A stretch of DNA of 64,000 bases from an unidentified bacterial endosymbiont. GTDB lineage: Bacteria; Pseudomonadota; Gammaproteobacteria; Enterobacterales; G038960095. A model generated the notes under the pieces. That model was not told the origin of the DNA. It saw only the letters and a list, made by a program, of their open reading frames with translations, and searched no databases. A program made the translations under genes and the position numbers. Shown here one piece after another: positions 48,860 through 56,699 of this stretch. Position 1 is the stretch's first letter, and each line of letters begins with the position of its first letter. Location: positions 992,465 through 1,056,464 of the forward strand of contig NZ_OU907312.1 in the NCBI RefSeq assembly GCF_918320885.1. The letters run 5' to 3'.

Positions 48860-49171
48860 ATGCTAGAAAAATCAGTAAAGAAAAAAGATATCGCCCGCGC
48901 GTTAGCTGTTCAACATCATCTCACTGAAGAGCAAGCAAATCATCTATTAACGGATGTTTTAGATATGATTTGGACACTGCTATTGAAAAAAAACAAAGTC
49001 TGCCTCTATCGCTTTGGATCGTTCTTTTTAAAAAAGAAAAATAGCCGTTCAATGAGTAATCCACGCACTGGAGAAGCCATGTTAGTACCAGAAAGAACAG
49101 TCATGTGTTTCCGCCCGTCCCGTAAATTTAACAAACGATTACGGATGCAATCTGATGCGGGGCTGTTATGA
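48860..49171 (+). CDS. HU/IHF-family DNA-binding protein
   Basis: A 103-residue protein with the HU/IHF fold: an N-terminal helical part (KKKDIARALAVQHHLTEEQANHLLTDVLDMI) and the DNA-binding arm region (VCLYRFGSFFLKKKNSRSMSNPRTGEAMLVPERTVMCFRPSRKFN). The conserved NPRTGE and FxPS elements are both present. Residue use in the N-terminal helices differs from chromosomal HU, so it is a divergent accessory copy. Situated between the GrlA-like regulator and the pilus genes, it probably shapes island DNA, but that is inference. Confidence 0.88.
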   Translation: MLEKSVKKKDIARALAVQHHLTEEQANHLLTDVLDMIWTLLLKKNKVCLYRFGSFFLKKKNSRSMSNPRTGEAMLVPERTVMCFRPSRKFNKRLRMQSDAGLL

Positions 49172-49315
49172 GGGCCCTAGTTTATCAGCAGGTGCAGGAT
49201 CCCAAATGATTATTAAAAGCTATTAAAATTCCTGGGGCAGAGAGGAATTTAATCATCGATCAGTGAAACCACTATGATTTTCTATTTTGTATTTAAACCG
49301 ATAGAGGATAAATTC

Positions 49316-49819
49316 ATGCTGATACGAATAGAAAAAACTCTGATCATGTTATTGTTACTACTACTCTTTGCCTCTCCTATCCTGCAAGCTGGTTACCCAA
49401 CGTCTGATGAAAACAACTTACCAAGAGAAGCTACTACAAACTCTATACAATCAGATAATGACATTAGGCAGCGTGCGGAGATCTTAGCAGCTCAAGCTTA
49501 TGCGTTAGCAGAGAGATTATTATCTCAGCCATCATTGAATGAACAAAAAAAAGTAATGCGGGTTCAATCAGCCCCAAAGAAAACCTGGTGTGCCCCATCG
49601 GGAAAAACTTTAAAGAGTTCAGTGATCGCTTGGGGTAAAACCTCTGGTTGGTCGATAAAATGGAATGCAGAGTATGACTATCCTGTTCTGGTTGAAGTCT
49701 GTTTCAAAGGCTCTTTCGAGGAAGCGATGGAGGCGATGATCAATGTGTATAAAGAGGCTGAATATCCCCTCTATTTAGATATTTACCCGCCGCAGCAGTT
49801 GACTGTTATTTCCCATTAA
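49316..49819 (+). CDS. pilL: PilL-like protein with TcpQ C-terminal domain
   Basis: Putative pilus assembly protein of 167 residues from the ATG at 49316. An N-terminal signal peptide (hydrophobic to about residue 26, ending LQA) is followed by a linker. The C-terminal domain (from about residue 76) resembles the TcpQ/PilL domain: TWCAPSGKTLKSSVIAWGKTSGWSIKWNAEYDYPVLVEVCFKGSFEEAMEAM. TcpQ-type proteins help the secretin assemble. Plasmid PilL is about twice as long, so this is a short form. It precedes pilN by 24 bp. Confidence 0.75.
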   Translation: MLIRIEKTLIMLLLLLLFASPILQAGYPTSDENNLPREATTNSIQSDNDIRQRAEILAAQAYALAERLLSQPSLNEQKKVMRVQSAPKKTWCAPSGKTLKSSVIAWGKTSGWSIKWNAEYDYPVLVEVCFKGSFEEAMEAMINVYKEAEYPLYLDIYPPQQLTVISH

Positions 49820-49842
49820 TGTTTCTGTTTGATGGAGTCATT

Positions 49843-51408
49843 ATGTCATTAACCCGTTTTCTATTGCCGTGGCTAGTACTGCTATTAAACGGCTGTACTG
49901 CTGCTTACCACGCTAGAAAAAACTCCGAACAGATCAATGAAACCCAACAGCAGAATGATCAGTTGATCAAAGAACTCCAGCATGCACACCGACAACAGAC
50001 TCGGGTGCATAGCCAACCCTGGGTCTCTAAAAAAGCGATTAAGATTATTACAGAGCGTATTCCAAAGGCCATCAATTGTGAGATCACCTTTGCCACGGGA
50101 ACGCCGATGGCTCTAAATGAATTTAGCACTTTAATCAATAAATTGTGTGGACTACCGGTCCGGATAACGCCAGATGCTGAGGAGAAGCTATCCGGGGTGA
50201 GCGGTGGCAAACAGGATCGGCGGTCGGGATCGAATAAAAATGGTAGTGAATCGCAAAAAATTACTGGGATCCGTTGGGAAGGTAAACTGGATGGATTATT
50301 AGATGTCGTCTCTGCCTCACTGGGGTTATCTTGGAAGTACAGTGATGGTGAAATTAATCTCTACTATTTAGATTCTCGAACTTTTTATATTTATGCCATT
50401 CCTTCAGTAACCGAAATGAAATCTGTAGTACAGTCTGGGGTGGATGCTGGACTCAAAGGAGACAGCCAAGGCGGTGGTAGTAGTGGCGAAGGTAAAAGTT
50501 CGCAAACCACTTCGGTCTCACTCAAGAGCGCCATGGTGCAAGATATCGGTAAAAGTATTGAATCGATGTTGACCCCTGGTTTTGGTCGTTTATCGGCTTC
50601 TAGCGCCACGGGAACGATTACCGTAACCGATACGCCGGAGGTGCTGAATCGTATTCAACACTATATTGATGCAGAAAATCGGTCAATTACTAAACAGGTC
50701 TTACTGAATGTTAAAGTGATTACTGTGGCCTTGAATGATAAAAATCAATTTGATATCAACTGGAACTTAATCTACCAAACTAAAAGTGTAGCAGCAGGGC
50801 TCAAGGGGGCATTAAGCGGCATCGAGGCAGGGAGTGGCTTGAGTACCACGGTGAATATTCTGGACGGTAATTTTAACACCTCAAATCTATTGCTGGATGC
50901 TTTAGCCACGCAAGGGGAGGTCTCACTGATCACCTCTCCCTCGGTGACTACGCTGAATTTGCAACCGGTGCCGGTCCAAGTGGCGACTGAGACGAGCTAT
51001 TTAGCCCGAGTAGAAAACAGCAGCACCTCCGGGGTAGGCCAGACGAGCTCACTGACCCCAGGAACAGTGACCAGCGGCTTTAATATGAACTTGCTACCAT
51101 TTGTGATGCCAGATAATCAATTATTATTGCAATACTCGATTAATCTCAGTGAATTAAAAAGCATTAAAACTGTTTCGTCTGGTGATAATCAAATACAGAT
51201 CCCTGAAATTGATAATCGCATCTTTTCGCAAAAGGTCAAATTAAAATCGGGACAGACCTTAGTGTTATCGGGCTTTGAACAAACCAATACCTCCTCCAAC
51301 CGTCATGGCACTGGCATGGCTAGCAACTGGTTATTGGGCGGAGGTGTCAATGCTGAAAACAGACGAAGCATTATTGTCATTATGATCACCCCAGTGGTTA
51401 TGGAGTAA
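49843..51408 (+). CDS. pilN: Type IVb pilus secretin PilN
   Basis: Outer-membrane secretin lipoprotein through which the pilus exits. The ATG at 49843 with GGAG upstream gives 521 residues. The lipobox is LLLNGC (Cys18). The N-terminal part has a Q-rich helix, then an N-domain (ITGIRWEGKLDGLLDVVSASLGLSWKYSDGEINLYYLD). A Gly/Ser linker is near residue 205. The secretin core follows: VTDTPEVLNRIQHYIDAENRSITKQVLLNVKVITV, then SLITSPSVTTLNLQPVPVQV and the closing LVLSGFEQ. Family PilN/BfpB. It overlaps pilO by one base. Confidence 0.93.
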   Translation: MSLTRFLLPWLVLLLNGCTAAYHARKNSEQINETQQQNDQLIKELQHAHRQQTRVHSQPWVSKKAIKIITERIPKAINCEITFATGTPMALNEFSTLINKLCGLPVRITPDAEEKLSGVSGGKQDRRSGSNKNGSESQKITGIRWEGKLDGLLDVVSASLGLSWKYSDGEINLYYLDSRTFYIYAIPSVTEMKSVVQSGVDAGLKGDSQGGGSSGEGKSSQTTSVSLKSAMVQDIGKSIESMLTPGFGRLSASSATGTITVTDTPEVLNRIQHYIDAENRSITKQVLLNVKVITVALNDKNQFDINWNLIYQTKSVAAGLKGALSGIEAGSGLSTTVNILDGNFNTSNLLLDALATQGEVSLITSPSVTTLNLQPVPVQVATETSYLARVENSSTSGVGQTSSLTPGTVTSGFNMNLLPFVMPDNQLLLQYSINLSELKSIKTVSSGDNQIQIPEIDNRIFSQKVKLKSGQTLVLSGFEQTNTSSNRHGTGMASNWLLGGGVNAENRRSIIVIMITPVVME

Positions 51409-52643
51409 TGATGCAGCAGCCATCGACGACTAATCCTGTGCTAATACTCCCCTTGCGGGCCAATGATTGTGCTGTCGGTGGCCTGATTTGGCAACCATTG
51501 ACCTCCCTGAAAAATTTAAAGCAGGAGACCAAACAGCTGGTTAAAAAAGAGCAGTGTGACTACTTTATTGTTCATCAACAGAGTAAAAAAGCCCAATGTG
51601 GCCTAATGAAGTCACTGCCGAACAGTAAGCGCTACTACAGCCTTGCCTTACTGTTGATTGATAAGCTTGGGAGTGATTGGCTAGGAATTTTTGAAGTGAG
51701 CGAAAATCGCTATTTCCTATTAGGCATTGAAGGCGGACAGGTGGTTCCCGGCTGTGATGCGCTGTTTTCCAGCGCTGAATCAGTGCTGGAACACTTTGAG
51801 AATTATAGAGCACTGTTTAACTGGCAAACCATTTATGCCCCCGCAGCACTCTCATTGGGGGGTGAGTCATTAACCATTGAATCCCTGTTAAAAGGGACAA
51901 CACCGAAAGCGAACCGGCGATTGCTGTATACCCGAGAGCTCAATCAACAATCCAAGCGCTTCGGGTTACGGATTGCGATTTTAGTCGTGCTCGCCATCGC
52001 GGCAATAATTGGTTGGCAGCATTATCAGCAAAAAAAAGAGGAGGCCGCCAGGCAAGCGCGCTTACGTGAGCTCCAAGCGCAACAGGCTAAAAAAGCCTTG
52101 GTCGTACAAGAGGTTTGGCGCCAGCAGGCGCCAGCTGCGGAGCTAGTGCGCGATTGTGTCCAAGCCATCACCCGCTATCCAATTAGCATTGGCGGCTGGC
52201 AGGCCGTTGGCTTTCTCTGCGATGCCAAGAGTGCGAAGGCGGTCTACCAACGACGACCGATGAGTACCGTCAAAAAGTTTTTAGCCGCGCTACCGGAAGT
52301 TTATCAAGAGCACTATCAATTTTTAAAAAATGGCGATAGTGCACAGATTAATCAACCGATCCGGATTGATAACCAACGCCAGCAAGAGCAGTTGCAACCG
52401 CTGTTCACCCTGGCCCAAGATATCTTAAGAAAAATACAGCAGGGGGTGGCGACCGGCCGCGTCGATGACGTGCTCAGCGGCAACAAGCGAAGCGCTAATT
52501 TTGAGCTGATCAGCCAAACATCGCCGCTGCTGCTGCTGCAGGATCTCAACTTGGATGGTGTCGTCATCAACCATTTAACCGCCACATTGAGCCTGGAAGG
52601 GTTATTAACCTGGAAAATTGCTGGAGTGATTTATGGTCAATAA
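51408..52643 (+). CDS. pilO: Type IVb pilus assembly protein PilO2
   Basis: Inner-membrane pilus assembly protein of 411 residues. It has a cytoplasmic N-terminal domain with a SLALLLIDKLGSDWLGIFEV and NRYFLLGIEGGQVVPGCD core, and a single membrane helix near residues 185-204 (LRIAILVVLAIAAIIGW). A coiled-coil Gln/Ala/Arg stretch and a periplasmic domain follow. This matches the PilO2 family of IncI-type pili. It begins as TAATG at the pilN stop; an ATG follows immediately at 51411. pilP overlaps its 3' end by 11 bp. Confidence 0.88.
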   Translation: MMQQPSTTNPVLILPLRANDCAVGGLIWQPLTSLKNLKQETKQLVKKEQCDYFIVHQQSKKAQCGLMKSLPNSKRYYSLALLLIDKLGSDWLGIFEVSENRYFLLGIEGGQVVPGCDALFSSAESVLEHFENYRALFNWQTIYAPAALSLGGESLTIESLLKGTTPKANRRLLYTRELNQQSKRFGLRIAILVVLAIAAIIGWQHYQQKKEEAARQARLRELQAQQAKKALVVQEVWRQQAPAAELVRDCVQAITRYPISIGGWQAVGFLCDAKSAKAVYQRRPMSTVKKFLAALPEVYQEHYQFLKNGDSAQINQPIRIDNQRQQEQLQPLFTLAQDILRKIQQGVATGRVDDVLSGNKRSANFELISQTSPLLLLQDLNLDGVVINHLTATLSLEGLLTWKIAGVIYGQ

Positions 52644-53118
52644 GCGCGCTGTACAACCGTTTACCGCTCTCATAATCATGACACTGAGTCTACTGGTGTG
52701 TAGGGCGCCGTTACTGGGTGCTGAGGATGGCCGGATTGGCGATATCAGCACGCTGCAACAAAAATCCCTGTTACTGAAAGTCGCCCTAGAGCACGCCAAG
52801 CTACAGCGGGAGCTGAATGAGATGAGTGAAGTGAAAGGGATCACCAATGAAATCTGTAGCCAACAAGGGGTTGGCAGTTTAACGCTCAATGCGGTGTATG
52901 GGGTCAAAAAACAGCGCTTTGCCACCTTTTCTTATAATCAATCTACACAAGTAGATGCCAAAACCGGCGATACCCTATTCTGTGGTGAAAAAGTGATCGC
53001 CATCAGTTTAGATAAAGTCGAGGTGATCAAGGCCGGCAAGCGCTACACCGTCGCTGGCTCCGTCACCGCCGTCCCCTTCACCCCCTTAAAAACCATCTCA
53101 CCAACGCTCTTTCAATAA
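52633..53118 (+). CDS. pilP: Type IVb pilus biogenesis protein PilP
   Basis: A 161-residue exported protein with an N-terminal signal segment (about residues 10-30, LIIMTLSLLVCRAPLLGA). A helical stretch (QQKSLLLKVALEHAKLQRELNEM) precedes a beta-rich C-terminal half (VDAKTGDTLFCGEKVIAISLDKVEVIKAGKRYTVAG). This is the organisation of IncI-type PilP, which links the inner-membrane complex to the secretin. It overlaps pilO and is followed by pilQ after 45 bp. Confidence 0.88.
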   Translation: MVNKRAVQPFTALIIMTLSLLVCRAPLLGAEDGRIGDISTLQQKSLLLKVALEHAKLQRELNEMSEVKGITNEICSQQGVGSLTLNAVYGVKKQRFATFSYNQSTQVDAKTGDTLFCGEKVIAISLDKVEVIKAGKRYTVAGSVTAVPFTPLKTISPTLFQ

Positions 53119-53163
53119 GGCTGAGTGGCCGCGTGCTTTAAAACGATCGGGGAGTCCGTAGTG

Positions 53164-54696
53164 ATGGCAGATGATTTAACAGCAGTCAAGTGTTTAACGG
53201 CCGCGGGGCAGGAGTATGAGCTGGCGCCTGAGGCCAGAAAGATTATCTGTCTCACTGAGCGGGGTGATCTCTATGTCTCCAATTCGCATGAACGCTCTTA
53301 CTGGGTCTTAGCCTTCATTGATAAACTGCGGCGGGCGCAGTTTAAGTTTAAAATCACACTCGCCAGTATGGAATTTATTGCAGCGCTGTATAGCAAAGCG
53401 GCGACTGAGCTGGGGAGCGATAAGCACTCAAACCGCCAAGAGCAGGTGCTGGAGATAATGCGCCTGGCGATTAAATCGCAGGTCAGCGATATTCACATTA
53501 TTGTCCGCGAAGTTGCCACCCGGATTAAATTTCGGGTCCATGGTGAACTCATCACCTCCTCAGAGCTCTCTCGAGAAGATGGCCAGGATATCTGTGCCAC
53601 CATCTATCAAACCATGTGTGATGTCGCCGAGCCAGTCTTCAATCCAAACCGCAGCCAAGATGCTCGACTGATGGTCACCGCTTTAAAAAATAGTGGGCTG
53701 TATGGCGGCCGGGTGGCCACCAGACCGACCGATAGTGGCCTATTGATGGTGATCCGGCTGCTCTACGATCGCGGCAGCACCAATCTTCAATTAGAGCAGC
53801 TGGGTTATCTGAGCGAGCAGGTACGGGTGATTAACCATATGGCTAGCCGCCGCTTTGGCATCAATATCCTCTCAGGCCCCACTGGTTCGGGAAAATCCAC
53901 CACGCTGGAGTGTATCTTAAAGCGCATTATTGAACAGCGGCAGCAGCGGGCGCATATCTTGACGTTAGAAGATCCACCGGAATATCGGATTGATGGCGCG
54001 GTGCAGACGCCGATACTCTGTGATAAAGATGACGATGATGCGGTGAGCCGGGAGTGGGCCCGCGCCATCTCCAACGCTATGCGACTCGATCCCGATATTT
54101 TAATGTGTGGTGAAATTCGCGATGCCTCCTCAGCGGTGGCCACCTTTCGGGCGGCGATGACTGGGCATGGGGTCTGGACCACCGTGCATGCCAATGATGC
54201 TTTATCTATTTTGGTACGGCTGCAAGATATTGGGATCTCAGGGTCGCTGTTAGGCGACTCCGCCTTGATCACCGGCTTGATCAACCAAGTATTAACTAAA
54301 AAGTTATGCGATCACTGTAAACAGCCCTACCTGCAGCAGAGCGGCCTCTGCAGCGCGGAGCTGCAAGAGCGGGTGGCCCACCACTGCCAGCCCGATCAAG
54401 TCTACGTTCGTGGCCCTGGTTGTGCTCAGTGCAACGATAGCGGGGTACATGGCCGCACGGTGGTGGCCGAAGTGATTGAGCCGGATGCTGGGCTGATGGA
54501 GGCCTTTATTCACTCGGGTAAAAACGGCGCGCGCCGCTACTGGTTGGAGCAGTTGGGGGGGATCACGAAAAACCACAATCTGATTCAGCTGATCAATAGC
54601 GGGGCGGTTGATCCAGCGGATGGTGAGCAGGATGTCTGCATGCTGGATGATGATGAGATCTTAACCGCTCGCAGAGGAGAGAGTCCATGCAGCTAG
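53164..54696 (+). CDS. pilQ: Type IV pilus assembly ATPase PilQ (GspE/PilB family)
   Basis: Cytoplasmic hexameric ATPase that powers pilin assembly. The ATG at 53164 gives 510 residues; the frame extends to 53125. The Walker A is GPTGSGKST at 238-246, the Asp box is LTLEDPPEYRIDG, Walker B is DPDILMCGEIRD, the His box is GHGVWTTVHANDA, and a four-cysteine zinc site is KLCDHCKQPY with GCAQCNDSG. The domain order is as in R64 PilQ. Codon use is GC-richer than in the first island genes. It overlaps pilR by ten bases. Confidence 0.95.
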   Translation: MADDLTAVKCLTAAGQEYELAPEARKIICLTERGDLYVSNSHERSYWVLAFIDKLRRAQFKFKITLASMEFIAALYSKAATELGSDKHSNRQEQVLEIMRLAIKSQVSDIHIIVREVATRIKFRVHGELITSSELSREDGQDICATIYQTMCDVAEPVFNPNRSQDARLMVTALKNSGLYGGRVATRPTDSGLLMVIRLLYDRGSTNLQLEQLGYLSEQVRVINHMASRRFGINILSGPTGSGKSTTLECILKRIIEQRQQRAHILTLEDPPEYRIDGAVQTPILCDKDDDDAVSREWARAISNAMRLDPDILMCGEIRDASSAVATFRAAMTGHGVWTTVHANDALSILVRLQDIGISGSLLGDSALITGLINQVLTKKLCDHCKQPYLQQSGLCSAELQERVAHHCQPDQVYVRGPGCAQCNDSGVHGRTVVAEVIEPDAGLMEAFIHSGKNGARRYWLEQLGGITKNHNLIQLINSGAVDPADGEQDVCMLDDDEILTARRGESPCS

Positions 54697-55787
54697 CGCT
54701 AGAAGATTGGCAACAGTTCAATTTCCGACTCAATGCCTATTTGGCGAAGTACTCTTTTGGCAGCGGTGTGCGTTTAGATTTCTATCGCTCCTTGATGCTG
54801 CTGATTAGCAATCAGGTGCGGTTAAACGAAGCGTTAAACGAACTGCATCGGGTCTACAGCAATGATGGCCAGCAGCCCTACCAGCCGGTCGCGATGGTGA
54901 TCCAGGACTGTATCGATAGCATGAATGAGGGGCTGCCGTTTACCGAGGCGCTCTCCCGCTGGGTGCCGATGGAGGAGGGGATGTTGCTGCAGGCGGGTGA
55001 GGCCTCGGGCAAGCTGGATGAGGCCTTTGCGGATGCTGAGCGCATTATGATTGCGCAAAAGCAGATTATCGGCGCGATTGCCGGCGCAGTAGCCTATCCC
55101 TTGGTGCTGTTTCTGCTGACCGGTTTTTTGCTGAACATGATTGCTACGGAGTTGGTGCCGAAGTTAGCCCAAGTGGTTGATCCGGCCAAGTGGACCGGCC
55201 CGGCGGCGATGCTCTATCACTTGGCCAACTATGTGCAGCACTACGGGCCGTTGACGGTGATCGTCTTGCTGGTGATCGTGGTAGCCTCTTTAAGCAGCCT
55301 CAGCTGGTTTGGCACACCGCTGCGGATCTGGTTAGATAGGATCCCGCCTTGGTCCATTTACCGCATGGTGCATGGGGCCACTTTTTTATTGAACATTTCG
55401 GCGCTGATTAAGTCGGGGATGCGGCTGAATATGGCGTTAAACAAGCTGCTAGAGCACGCCAACCCCTGGCTGCGCACCCGTTTGGAGGCGGTAGCGGAGG
55501 AGTTGGCGGCCGGTAAAAACTTCGGGGAGGCGTTAAGTGATACGGGGTACCACTTTCCCGATAAAAAGGCGAACCGCTTTTTGGCGGTGATCGCCGCCTA
55601 TAGTGGTCTCGATGTGGCGATGGCGAAGTTTGGTAACAGTTGGCTGGAGGATACGGTGGCTTATATTCAACGCATCGCTAAGTTGATTTTGGTGTTCGGG
55701 GTGCTGGCGGTAGGGGTCACTATGCTGTTGGTGATTGCCGGTGCCGGGGGGCTACAAGATGCGGTTCAATCGTCGGTTGGTCAGTAA
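54687..55787 (+). CDS. pilR: Type IV pilus inner-membrane platform protein PilR
   Basis: GspF/PilC-family platform protein, 366 residues. Two related cytoplasmic T2SSF domains are seen: QVRLNEALNELHRVYSND near residue 36 with MLLQAGEASGKLDEAF, and SGMRLNMALNKLLEHAN with the later GLDVAMAKFGN. Membrane segments lie near 128-150, 185-210 and 335-357. It follows the ATPase directly, as in plasmid pil operons, and is the likely partner of PilQ. No sign of damage. Confidence 0.94.
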   Translation: MQLALEDWQQFNFRLNAYLAKYSFGSGVRLDFYRSLMLLISNQVRLNEALNELHRVYSNDGQQPYQPVAMVIQDCIDSMNEGLPFTEALSRWVPMEEGMLLQAGEASGKLDEAFADAERIMIAQKQIIGAIAGAVAYPLVLFLLTGFLLNMIATELVPKLAQVVDPAKWTGPAAMLYHLANYVQHYGPLTVIVLLVIVVASLSSLSWFGTPLRIWLDRIPPWSIYRMVHGATFLLNISALIKSGMRLNMALNKLLEHANPWLRTRLEAVAEELAAGKNFGEALSDTGYHFPDKKANRFLAVIAAYSGLDVAMAKFGNSWLEDTVAYIQRIAKLILVFGVLAVGVTMLLVIAGAGGLQDAVQSSVGQ

Positions 55788-55817
55788 TTACAGTGGGTTA
55801 ATCAAGGGGTTCATCAC

Positions 55818-56390
55818 ATGCGCTATTCAAAAAAAAGTTCTCTACAGCGTGGTTTTACAGCTTTAGAATTGATTATTGTACTGGTCGTTGGCTTCTCTAT
55901 TATTGCATTATCTGCTAGTAAAATGGGTGAACTTTTTTCTTCTTCTAGCACAGTAGCGGCTATGAATTCTATTTTAGAGCTTTATAGTTCAGCCCGCTCA
56001 TTACGAGGCGCTACTGGTTATACCAGTGAGGGTGGTGGTGATCTTTTTAAACTTCTTAGGCAAGCAAAAATGATCCCTAAAGGACTAAATGACGATGGTA
56101 CAAGTGTCAAAAATGAGTGGGGAGGTATAATTAAAATTCAGGCTATTGCGGGAGATGCTGGCAGTGGATTTAATATCACTTATCCTAGTGTTCCCACTAA
56201 GTCTTGTCTAAAATTATCACAAAATTTAATTCATTCTGGAAATTTTAATGGAATTACAGTTGAGGAAGTACCTCTTAACGAAAATAGTACGGTAGAACAA
56301 ATAATAACTGCATGTAGTGGATCAAAAGAAGCATCAGGGGGTACAACAGGTAAGAATGCCGTTGAGATGGTTTTTTTGTTTACCGAGTAA
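55818..56390 (+). CDS. pilS: Type IVb prepilin PilS
   Basis: Major pilin precursor of 190 residues. A short basic leader ends at Gly12, followed by Phe13 and a Glu at mature position 5: RGFTALELIIVLVVGFSIIALSA. This is a class-type cleavage site for prepilin peptidase and the start of the long hydrophobic helix. The C-terminal globular part has two cysteines (KSCLKL and ITACSGS) that can form the pilin disulphide. The gene is visibly AT-richer than pilQ/pilR just upstream. No prepilin peptidase (pilU) is in the window. Confidence 0.92.
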   Translation: MRYSKKSSLQRGFTALELIIVLVVGFSIIALSASKMGELFSSSSTVAAMNSILELYSSARSLRGATGYTSEGGGDLFKLLRQAKMIPKGLNDDGTSVKNEWGGIIKIQAIAGDAGSGFNITYPSVPTKSCLKLSQNLIHSGNFNGITVEEVPLNENSTVEQIITACSGSKEASGGTTGKNAVEMVFLFTE

Positions 56391-56699
56391 GTATATTACA
56401 GTTCAGTTTTTAAGCTATTCCAGATTTTCTATAGAGTTTGCTTGTTATTTTTCGATGGAAGGTGTTATCAAACACTATCACCTTGGAGAAGCGATGCTCT
56501 TTCCTGATTGATGAAAGGTTATTGAGAAGTACAAGTTGTCCTTCTGGACGCAACGGAGCGGCCGTTAGAGAGAGCTGGGTGAGTTAAGCCCAAATAAATA
56601 ACTGATAAAAATTGGCCACACCGCTTTCGCCGCTGGAGCAGACGGCCCGATAATCGCTGACAGCCCTCACCGTGAGGGGCCCCTTGCTAGGAGGTTACT
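56391..56699. other. Gap between pilS and the solenoid gene
   Basis: A 309-bp segment with no credible gene. It contains AAGGTG...CACCTT (about 56458-56484) and, close to the next gene, a CCCTCA/TGAGGG hairpin (56664-56678) directly before the AGGAGG ribosome site at about 56689. The latter could regulate translation of the solenoid protein or end the pil transcript. Confidence 0.5.

Noticed and set aside
56317-56511. 64-codon ORF across the pilS end
   Set aside because: Overlaps pilS in another frame and resembles no pilus protein.
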